DNA from: Microbacterium sp. CSI-V
Lineage (GTDB): Bacteria > Actinomycetota > Actinomycetes > Actinomycetales > Microbacteriaceae
Assembly: GCF_001984105.1 (NCBI RefSeq)
Contig: NZ_MTQM01000008.1
Coordinates: forward strand, 558,001-622,000
Length of the DNA stretch: 64,000 nucleotides
Direction: 5' to 3'
Part shown: positions 54,601-62,000 of the stretch, piece after piece
Layout: each line of letters opens with the position of its first letter
How positions within the stretch are numbered: position 1 is the stretch's first letter
Notes under the pieces: generated by a model
Seen by the model: only the letters and a program-made list of their open reading frames with translations
Told to the model about the DNA's origin: nothing
The model's database searches: none
Translations under genes and position numbers: made by a program

Positions 54601-55032
54601 GTCGCCCTGCACAAGCTCCGCACCGGCCGCCCCCTTACCAAGGTTGACCTCGAGCAGTTGGAAGAGGCGCTGACCTCCGCCGGGGTCGTCGACGGCGCGC
54701 AGCTGCATGACGAGGCGACGGACGCTGGCGGTCTCGGCCGGCTCATCCGCTCGATTGTCGGTATGGAGCGCTCCGCTGTCGAGGACGCGCTCGCCGACTT
54801 CGTCTCTACCCCGGGATTCACTCACCGCCAGCACGCGTTCGTCGACCTTGTCGTGCAGCAGCTCACGATCGCCGGCTATCTAGACCCCCGGCGTCTATAT
54901 GAAGACCCATTCGATGGTGTTGCGCCCGAAGGCCCGGACGCCCTCTTCAGCAACGGTCAGATCACGGATCTAATTGCCCGGCTTCGGCGGATCGATGAAT
55001 CGGCGGAGCCGAGCGGCTGGGTAAGCGCGTGA
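51604..55032 (+). CDS. hsdR: Type I restriction endonuclease subunit R
   Basis: A 1142-residue HsdR of the EcoEI type. An N-terminal DUF4145-like region is followed by a coiled coil (about 170-215). The HSDR_N nuclease domain has DYVLWGDDGKPLAVVEAKRT with the D...ExK site. The motor has Walker A MATGTGKTRT, DEAH box IVVDEAHRS, motif III VGLTATPRA and motif VI MVGRGTRLRP. The C-terminus matches the EcoEI_R_C domain. It translocates and cuts unmodified DNA with HsdM2S. It lies 105 bases after the mrr remnant. Confidence 0.95.
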   Translation: MTKGRAVPAAGGRALGNFDFVRDRWPKVWEAASRAESYLRSDPRASATYARRAGEMFTEWIYAAEDLPRPYDDSFANLTAQAAFRALVGQNVTGSLRIVRTIGNDAVHKEEAMRLGRARGSLEQLHTICRWLDHGYGDPDAAGAPPFDFARVPPAPAAVIQHTRAELERAQEDFDQARRALAEERERSAALQEELARLQAEVAATKAANDIVNAARGIPDPTVATEAETRRDLIDLQLAEAGWLLTHARDREWPVTGIPTASGDGRVDYVLWGDDGKPLAVVEAKRTTKSAKEGRLQAEVYADALERDFGQRPLIYYTNGFETWLWDDRRHAPRTVAGYMTKDQLALAIQRRTSLKPLATTSVDHTIVERPYQLRAIRAVTEAFEHQRRRALLVMATGTGKTRTVIALVDVLQRANWVKRVLFLADRTALVTQAVAAFKTHLPDSAPVNLVTDRDSDGRVFVSTYQTVMGLIDSGEDALRRFGPGYFDLIVVDEAHRSIYNRYGEIFSYFDALVVGLTATPRADVDHNTYQMFDLDDGVPTDAFELDDAIAGGYLVPPVARPIDLGFMARGIRYADLSSEEREQWDELEWQDGEIPDAIDAAAMNRWLFNEDTVDKVLHVLVTEGRRVGGGDVLGKTIVFAKNQRHAEFIESRWDANFPEMRGEFARVITHASGPYAQTLIDAFSTPAKSPHIAISVDMLDTGIDVPDVVNLVFFKPVNSHTKFWQMVGRGTRLRPDLYGPGDDKRDFVIFDVCGNIDYFNDELTEAAVPRSVSLTERTFVLRTRLLAALRDTDDPDAAALRAVLAARLHSAVAAMNHDNFLVRRRLRAVERFGSADAWDDFDNADVDAAAELAGLPSAAEQDADEAAKRFDALVLTAQVALANGETLPAGVAARIVDIARALGDQRGIPAVALHAALLDAVADASWWEHVDAVMLERVRVNLRGLVRLIGRENQAMVYSDFEDTLDPARDVVLTRVVPGLNRRAFREKLFGFLAGRSDVALHKLRTGRPLTKVDLEQLEEALTSAGVVDGAQLHDEATDAGGLGRLIRSIVGMERSAVEDALADFVSTPGFTHRQHAFVDLVVQQLTIAGYLDPRRLYEDPFDGVAPEGPDALFSNGQITDLIARLRRIDESAEPSGWVSA

Positions 55033-55158
55033 TCCAGCAGGCTTCATCCAGATGCGACCAGGGAGAGTTGAGCTGGGCCAAGGCGAGTGTCTGATGACGT
55101 AGTGCAACCCATCCCGGATTTGCTGACTTGCTATCGGCGGTCCATTGCCTACACCCAC

Positions 55159-55464
55159 TTACCCGAGTCGGAATGACGCCGTGTAGTGGACGCTGGATCC
55201 AATCTGAAGATCACAACGCGGGCACTCCGTGATGAGCTGAAACCCTTTGCGGGTCCAGCGGCTCGCCTTGACATCACCAAATGATCCAGCAGTCTCCCTC
55301 TCGGGCGTGAGGACGAACCTTCGGGCCCCATCGCGATCGCCACGAACTGATCGCTCGCTTTGGCTGCTCCCCGTCGTCTCGATAACGGGTCGGCGCTCCA
55401 CATAGACGATCCATGCGACACCGGTGCGCCGCCCAGCCGTATGTCGTCCCACGCGGCGGCACAC
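55159..55464 (-). CDS. Possible small CxxC protein
   Basis: A 101-codon minus frame from GTG 55464. The last half (RRFVLTPERETAGSFGDVKA, RWTRKGFQLITECPRCDLQI) reads like a real protein with one CPRC pair. There is no clear ribosome-binding site and the first 20 residues look random. Overlapping frames are equally open. Confidence 0.28.
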   Translation of the reverse strand: MCRRVGRHTAGRRTGVAWIVYVERRPVIETTGSSQSERSVRGDRDGARRFVLTPERETAGSFGDVKASRWTRKGFQLITECPRCDLQIGSSVHYTASFRLG

Positions 55465-55492
55465 GACCAGCTAGCCTTCCGTAGGGGGGGCT

Positions 55493-55720
55493 ATGTCAGT
55501 TGCACTGTACGGAGGTACGCGCGCCCGCACATGCGGTATGCGCTCGGTTCCGTGGCACCGATTCCGTGCGGCGCTGCCCTCGTATGAGGCGATCGCCGAG
55601 GTCGACGGCAAGATGAAGGTGCTTGATCTGAAGGATCGCGACACGGGGGGCGGCCAGCCGTGCCGGGGAGCGGTCGCTGGACGGACCGTGCGCGGGCCGG
55701 CGGCACGCGCCTACGTCTAA
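55493..55720 (+). CDS. Doubtful small ORF upstream of the helicase operon
   Basis: A 75-codon frame from ATG 55493 with a G-rich stretch (TAGGGGGGG) just upstream. The second half has high GC3, and SYEAIAEVDGKMKVLDLKDRD is plausible protein. It ends 20 bases before the next gene. No similarity recognised; chance is likely. Confidence 0.25.
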   Translation: MSVALYGGTRARTCGMRSVPWHRFRAALPSYEAIAEVDGKMKVLDLKDRDTGGGQPCRGAVAGRTVRGPAARAYV

Positions 55721-55741
55721 AGCCAGAAATCGGGAACCGAC

Positions 55742-56647
55742 ATGGTGGTCGTCACAAACGAGATCTTTGACCGGTGGGAGCGCGACTGGCGTAAGCGGAT
55801 GGTTGGCTGCTCGCTGGTGGCCGAAGCAAATATTGACCCGGAGGAAGCGTTCGCCGCGTTCCGGGTCTTTGGGCTCAACTGGGTGCGGCTTCCCTCGGCC
55901 GGTGAACGCACGCGGCTCGCCCGCAGATATCGTGCCGTCCTGCTCGCGGGTCTGTGTACGGTAGGCGCGCGCGACTATGACGCCGGCAGGTACTGGGACC
56001 ACGTGTTCGGAACCTTCGATGAATTCAGAGATGGAAACCGGCAGTCGGAGCTCGCGGAGTCATTCCGATACGGATTAAAGACCCTGGGGCTCTCGCGGTT
56101 TACGCTGCCGACGCGGCGGCACGTCGGCGAGATACTCCTCCACGGCGGCATTCCGATCAAGAGCACCGGACCGTTCGCGAAGGTGCTCGCCCGCTGGGAT
56201 GCGCAGAATCCCTCCGGCGATGCGCGCAGCTTCGTGTCCTGGATCACTGCGTCTTCGCAACGCGTCGCGATCTCGCGCGGGATCGACGTGCCGACCTGGC
56301 TCTTCCTCACCGAGACCGGGGAAATCGCGGAGGACTTCGTCGAGCGGTGCCTCGTCGTGATCGACGAGCTCGGGCACCCGGCGGGGCCAGACACAGGGCT
56401 GCCACCTTCGATCCTTCGGGAGATCGCCGATGCCCTGGGGGAGAGCGGGCCCGGCGCGCGTCGACGGAACAGGACTCGACGGACCGCCGATTCCGCACCG
56501 TCAATCTCGTTCTCACCCCAGCGGGGGTGCAGGTGCAGTTGCCGCCGCTCGAAGCATTCACCGAGTCGGAAGTCGAGTGGGTCGTCAGTGCCGACGGGAT
56601 GGGCGAGCGCGTCGAGTCTCCGGCGCCCTGGCCGGGCGATCTCGTAA
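55742..56647 (+). CDS. Unknown defence-operon protein, 5' part (frameshifted)
   Basis: From ATG 55742 the frame reads as real protein to about residue 232: EIFDRWERDWRKRMVGCSLV, RYWDHVFGTFDEF, LHGGIPIKSTGPFAKVL, IDVPTWLFLTETGEIAEDFV, and LREIADAL. After the G5 run at 56437-56441 the translation turns into a basic, Arg/Ser-rich tail (ARRRNRTRRTADS) that looks out of frame. One extra G there would join it to the downstream frame (LREIADALGGERARRAST and onward). I believe it is the N-terminal third of an about 1100-residue protein. Family not recognised. Confidence 0.7.
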   Translation: MVVVTNEIFDRWERDWRKRMVGCSLVAEANIDPEEAFAAFRVFGLNWVRLPSAGERTRLARRYRAVLLAGLCTVGARDYDAGRYWDHVFGTFDEFRDGNRQSELAESFRYGLKTLGLSRFTLPTRRHVGEILLHGGIPIKSTGPFAKVLARWDAQNPSGDARSFVSWITASSQRVAISRGIDVPTWLFLTETGEIAEDFVERCLVVIDELGHPAGPDTGLPPSILREIADALGESGPGARRRNRTRRTADSAPSISFSPQRGCRCSCRRSKHSPSRKSSGSSVPTGWASASSLRRPGRAIS

Positions 56648-59049
56648 CCGCCAAGTTCGTGAGCGTCCGCGCGCCTGTCAAGCGTGCTGTGGTCCAGGTT
56701 TCCCCGTCGGATCAGACGTGGGATCTCGACGTCGTCGACGTCGACGATCCACTCATCGTCTTCGACGGCGATTCCCGGCAGCTCATTCCCGCGCGCAATA
56801 CCCTGCCGCGCGGGCGCGTGTGGGTCGCCTTTCCAAACGAGAGCGATGGCGCAATCGCAGATCGACTGACTTCTGACTCGCCGCTGGTCGTCGTCGAAGA
56901 AGCTCCGGCGCCGAACGGCTGGCACGGGTGGACCTTCGCCGCACTCGACCTCTCGGCGGCTTCCAGACTGTCGCTTGCCGACGCCACGCGGGCGCGGTAC
57001 GTGTCCACGATTCGGCGCCCGCGCCTTATCGAGGGCGCCCGCGTTCCACATCTCGAAACGCGAGACGGGCGCCCTGTGCTAGACGCCCCGCCGCTCGTGG
57101 AGTTGCCCGGAACGGGAGAGCAAGGAACCCTCGACTGGCGCGTATCGATCGCGTTCCTCGCGGGCGACGTAGTGGCCGCTCAGGAGTTCACTGTCGCAGG
57201 CGAGTCGCGGACTGTCGATCCGTGGCCCAAGGAAGCCGCGCCGTTGCTTGGCGACTACATCATCACGGTTCGCGGGCCCTGGGGCCGCGGAGCAGTCCTG
57301 AGCGCAGCCGTCGCACAGGGCGCGTCGACGGAGACCTCGACCACCTTTCGATGGATGCGGTCGGACGGGCAGGGCCTCGAGGATGCCGAGTTGCTTGTGC
57401 GGGCTGGCGAGACAGATGACCCGGGCACCCGACTCACGTTCGAACCTCGTCGTTGGCGCCGCAACGTCAGACTTCGGTCATCGATGGGTGAGCTCGAGCT
57501 CACGGCCCGGCTCCCCTCGATGGCAGTCAGTGCCGTCGGTGGTGTATCGCGGGGGAAGTCTGGAGGCCCGATCCCGCTCGACCTCGAGCTACTGCGCGAT
57601 ACCACACTGCGCGTCGATGTGCCTCGCGGTACACGTCAGACACAGCTCGCCGCAGTCGCCGCCGAGCGACTCGTGCAGGCGGTCGACTCGAGTCAGCAGA
57701 CGGGTGAGTCGCGGGTCTTCTCGCTCGGCAAGTTGAGCGACACGCTCCAGGCGCATCGTTTCGCACAGCTTCGGCTGGTTGTCGACGATCGCTCGATTCC
57801 CGTCGCGTACGTGAGGCCCCAGTTGCTCGCGTCGGGCGCGACGGTCACTGACGGCGTGCTGTCGCTCGAGGAGGCGCAACCCGTTGAAGGGCTCATGGTC
57901 CTCGCATACCCGCGCTACGCCCCGTGGCAGAAGCCGACTCGGATCGACTTCGCGGCGGGTGCGACCAGTGCGGCGGTACCCGAGGAAGTGCTCCGTGAGG
58001 GCGCTGCGACGTTCGTGGTCTACGTCGCGAACCCGTGGGTGCCATTCGACGTGCCGAATCTGCCTAACTGGTCGACGCGCAATGCGTTCATCGCCGAGTG
58101 GGGCGACGCGGTCGAGCCCATCGACGAGCCCGAGTCCGGGTTCCGAAGCTGGCTTGCGGGCCATGGGCCGTGCCCCGCCTCAGACACGAGCTTGCACATC
58201 GCGCTGAACATATACACGCTGGTGCCGAAATTCGCGCTTCGACGAGATGTTGACCGGCTCCGCAGCGAGCTCGCAGAGTCGGTTCGATTGAGCCGTGTTC
58301 ATGTTGTGGATGCGGTGTTGCGTTCACGGGCTGACGCGCACGACCTCTACCGGCTCCTGGTCGAAGCAGACGTCGTGACGGTTCCCCGGGAGGATTGGGA
58401 GTCCTCAGACCTGCTGTGGTCTTTCAGCCCCGCCCTTGGGATAGTCGCCGACAGCGACGAGCACGTCGGCGAAGGTCGAGAGCAGTTCCGCGCGAACCTG
58501 ACCACCTACGCCGGGGACCCGGCCCTGTCGATCCTCGACGATGGAGTTGACTCGTTTGCGGCAGTAGGCAGGTTCGGATCCAATGAGCGAGCGCTCGATC
58601 GGATGCCCCAAGACCGCATCGATGCGATCATGGCGGTCGCGAACCTCCTCCCACAGGGTCTTCTGGATAGGGACTCGCGCGCCCAGGCGAGCAAGCAGCT
58701 GTTCGACGCGAGGCGGGATCGTGGGATGGAGGCGGTGATCGCGGTGTCGCGGGGGCTCATCGCTGAAGCGCGCGCGGCCGTGACGTCCGACATCGGCGAC
58801 CACGCGACCGCTCCCATCGACGTGCGCGCCAGCGAAGAGGGGTGGATGAGTCTCCCCGTGCTGTCGTTGGCGTGCGCTTTCGTGGCCCGGAGCGCTGCGC
58901 GAGGCGGCCCCGCGTCCGGCCGCACATTCATCAAGCTACGGAAGGCCTACATGCGACTCGCAGAGGCTGCCCCCGGCATCGTCCAGCAAGACCTCGGCCT
59001 CGCCGAGCTTTGGATCACGAGGTGGAACGAGAATGACCGCAGCAATTGA
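56347..59049 (+). CDS. Unknown defence-operon protein, 3' part (frameshifted)
   Basis: This frame is open from 56347, but the first 30 or so codons read as an out-of-frame shadow of the previous gene; genuine protein starts near 56445 (RRFRTVNLVLTPAGVQVQLP). About 500 residues are beta-rich, with repeated Ig-like strands (DWRVSIAFLAGDVVAAQEFT, ELELTARLPSMAVSAVGG), followed by about 300 helical residues (RDVDRLRSELAESVRLSRVH, DRMPQDRIDAIMAVANLLPQ). No catalytic motif is evident. It overlaps the helicase gene by 17 bases, so they are translated together. A partner like DruH of Druantia type III is possible but unverified. Confidence 0.72.
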   Translation: MPRRDRRARAPGGARHRAATFDPSGDRRCPGGERARRASTEQDSTDRRFRTVNLVLTPAGVQVQLPPLEAFTESEVEWVVSADGMGERVESPAPWPGDLVTAKFVSVRAPVKRAVVQVSPSDQTWDLDVVDVDDPLIVFDGDSRQLIPARNTLPRGRVWVAFPNESDGAIADRLTSDSPLVVVEEAPAPNGWHGWTFAALDLSAASRLSLADATRARYVSTIRRPRLIEGARVPHLETRDGRPVLDAPPLVELPGTGEQGTLDWRVSIAFLAGDVVAAQEFTVAGESRTVDPWPKEAAPLLGDYIITVRGPWGRGAVLSAAVAQGASTETSTTFRWMRSDGQGLEDAELLVRAGETDDPGTRLTFEPRRWRRNVRLRSSMGELELTARLPSMAVSAVGGVSRGKSGGPIPLDLELLRDTTLRVDVPRGTRQTQLAAVAAERLVQAVDSSQQTGESRVFSLGKLSDTLQAHRFAQLRLVVDDRSIPVAYVRPQLLASGATVTDGVLSLEEAQPVEGLMVLAYPRYAPWQKPTRIDFAAGATSAAVPEEVLREGAATFVVYVANPWVPFDVPNLPNWSTRNAFIAEWGDAVEPIDEPESGFRSWLAGHGPCPASDTSLHIALNIYTLVPKFALRRDVDRLRSELAESVRLSRVHVVDAVLRSRADAHDLYRLLVEADVVTVPREDWESSDLLWSFSPALGIVADSDEHVGEGREQFRANLTTYAGDPALSILDDGVDSFAAVGRFGSNERALDRMPQDRIDAIMAVANLLPQGLLDRDSRAQASKQLFDARRDRGMEAVIAVSRGLIAEARAAVTSDIGDHATAPIDVRASEEGWMSLPVLSLACAFVARSAARGGPASGRTFIKLRKAYMRLAEAAPGIVQQDLGLAELWITRWNENDRSN

Positions 59050-62000
59050 CCCGGTAGCCGTATCGGCGACGATCTCGAGCGCGTACCGCCGCTATCTGCG
59101 TTCGCTGGTGACGCCGAGCGACGCCGAGATCGCGATCGCACTGAACCGTGCCATCGAAGCTGAGGCGACGCAGCAGCTCGTGAAGGGCCCCTATCTAGAG
59201 GCGACACCGCCGTTCGTCAAGGGCGCCGCCCCCGCCGACCTGATCGCCGAGGGCATCCTGTGTAAGAGCTTCGCCTCGCTCGCCTCGTTATCGTTCCCCC
59301 TCGACCGCCCGCTCTATTCGCACCAGGAATCGTCGATCCGCGCGATTCACAGCGGACGTAACGTCGTTGTCGCGACGGGAACCGGATCCGGTAAGACGGA
59401 GAGCTTCCTCCTCCCTGTCATCGATCGCCTGCTCCGCGAACATGAGGCGGGCACGCTCGGCGCCGGGGTAAGGGCGATCCTCCTCTACCCGATGAACGCG
59501 CTCGCCAACGACCAGCTGAAGCGGCTGCGCTCGCTCCTCGCGAGCACCCCGCAGATCACCTTTGGCCGATACACGGGCGACACCGAGCAGGCCACCGAGT
59601 ACGCGAGGAAGCGTTTCAGCAAACAGTTTCCGGGGCAGCCTATGCTCCCGAACGAGCTGCTTAGTCGCGAGCAGATGCGTGCGACACCGCCGCACCTCCT
59701 CCTCACGAACTACGCGATGCTCGAGTACCTCCTGCTCCGGCCCCAGGACATGGAGCTGTTCGCGTCTCCCGGCGCAAGGAGCACGTGGCAGTTCATCGTC
59801 GTGGATGAGGCGCACGTGTACGACGGGGCCTCCGGCGCGGAAGTGGGATTCCTGCTCCGCCGACTTCGCGAAAGAGTTGGCGGAAGCGCGGGCATCCAGG
59901 CGGTCGCTACGAGCGCGACCGTCGGTAACGACGTCGCACGCGCCGCGAAGTTCGCGGAGGACCTATTCGGTCTGCCCTTCGCAGCGGGCGAGAGCGGGGC
60001 TGCGGATGTGATCACCGCGCGTCGTGTGGAGTCCGGGGGAACGCCGACGTGGGGTCGGTTCCACGCCGAGGAGCTGGCTGCGGAATCGGTGGACGTGCTG
60101 CTGGCCGCTGCGCACGCGCGCGGAAGCTCGGCGGACAACATCGCTGATGCTCTGATCGGGGAGGAACGGCTCGCGGAGATCCGCTCCCTTGCGGGCGACC
60201 GTGCCCGCACCGTCGCCGACATTGCCCACGGACTGGACCCGGTCGCACCGCCGTCGGTAGACGAGATCACAAAGTTGGTCACCTGGGGCGCGAGTCAGCG
60301 GACCTCCGACGGAGAGCCCGTGCTGTCGGCGAAGTACCACCTGTTCGCCCGGGCGACCGAAGGAGCCTTCCTCTGCCTTTCGCCTCACGGGCCGCACGTC
60401 ACACTAAGTCGCCACGAACGCTGCGCGACATGTGATTGGCAGGCGTTCGAGATGGCCGCTTGCCAGATGTGCGGCGCCGTCCACCTCGTGGGCTCGGTGG
60501 AGATAGCCGGCAAGAAGCGTCGGCTCTCACCCAAGACCGGCGACGATCAGCGAATCGCGTGGTTCTCTCTCGAAGCGGGCGACGAAGATGAGTTCGATGA
60601 AGACGTCGTGCTGCTCGACGAGCAGTCCGGGGGTGCGGGAGCAGGCACGGCATCGGCGCTGGGTCTCTGCCCGCGGTGTGGTGGCCTGAGCCAGAATGTC
60701 GGCAGTCCGTGTACGGATGCAGAGTGCGGCGGGACGGCCACACGCACGATCGTTCAGGTCGGCCGTTCTGTGGATAGTCCGCGCAAGTGCGTGCACTGCG
60801 GCGGAAACCGGCCCCGGTTGATCCGTCGATTCGAGAGCGGCAATGACGCCTCGGTGTCGGTGCTCGTGACCGCGCTCTATCCCGAGCTCCCGGCGGCATC
60901 CGCGGACCAGGTGAATCTGCCGGGTGGCGGCCGCAAGCTGCTTGCCTTCAGCGACAGCCGCCAGCAGGCAGCCTTCTTCGCCCCGTATCTCAAAGACACC
61001 TACGGAAGGCTGCTGCAGCGCAGGATTCTGTATACAGCGATTCAGAAGGGTCAGTTCGGCGGCAATGCGGCGGCCTGCACCGACATCGCTGCGCTCGCGA
61101 GCAATCTCGCATCGCAGGCCGGCGTGTTTGACGCTTCAGAGACGGAGCTCACTCGGCAGCGCACGGCAGAGACCTGGCTGCAGGCGGAGCTCATGGGTCT
61201 CGATCGGCGCATCTCCCTCGAGGGAGTCGGCTTGATCGCTTGGAGACTGCGAGATCCTGGTGAGATGCCGCTGATGCCGCCGCTGACGGCTCTGGGGCTC
61301 AGCCGCGACGAGATCCGGGCGCTGTGCCAGACGCTCCTGGACTCCTTGCGGCATCAGGGCGCCGTGGCCGGACTCGAGTTTGTCAACTTGCAGGATGAGA
61401 TCTTCGAACCGCGCCTCGGCCCGATCTATGCCCGAAAGCACGGTGCCGACGCAAAGAAGAAGATCCTCAGCTGGGTGCCCACGCGCGGACGGAACGCGCG
61501 ATCCGACTACTTCGGGCGAGTGCTCGCAGCGCTCGGGGCGGACTCCGCGAAGGCAGACGACTTCCTCGGCGGCGTCTTCGATGCTCTCACGCACCCCGCA
61601 GCTGCGACGGCGGCCTGGTTCGACAGGACGATCGACCCGGTGCTGGGTGAGATGGTGCGGCTCAACCCACGCATGTTCGAGGCGCAACTGGTCACTGGGG
61701 CAGACGCCGTGTGGCGCTGTGCGGTATGCCGTGCAGTGACGGCCGAGGACGTCCGCGGTGTCTGCCCAACCTATCGGTGCACGGGTTCGCTTGAGCCGTG
61801 GGTGTCCGGGGAGGAGCACGACGACGATCACTACCGCACCATCTACCGACGGCTCGTCCCGATACCTCTGTCGGCGATGGAACACACAGCGCAGTGGAGT
61901 ACCGAGCGTGCCGCAGAGATCCAGCAGGACTTTATCGACGGTCGGGTCAATGTGCTTTCATGCTCGACCACATTCGAGCTGGGTGTCGATGTCGGAGAGC

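Larger units (their letters stand above)
55033..55741. other. Gap after hsdR; no confidently supported gene
   Basis: A 709-base stretch with weaker coding character between two defence cassettes. It holds two short candidate frames, listed separately. I saw no hairpin with long arms, no att-like repeat and no tRNA. A change in GGATGCC density occurs across this gap. Confidence 0.5.
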
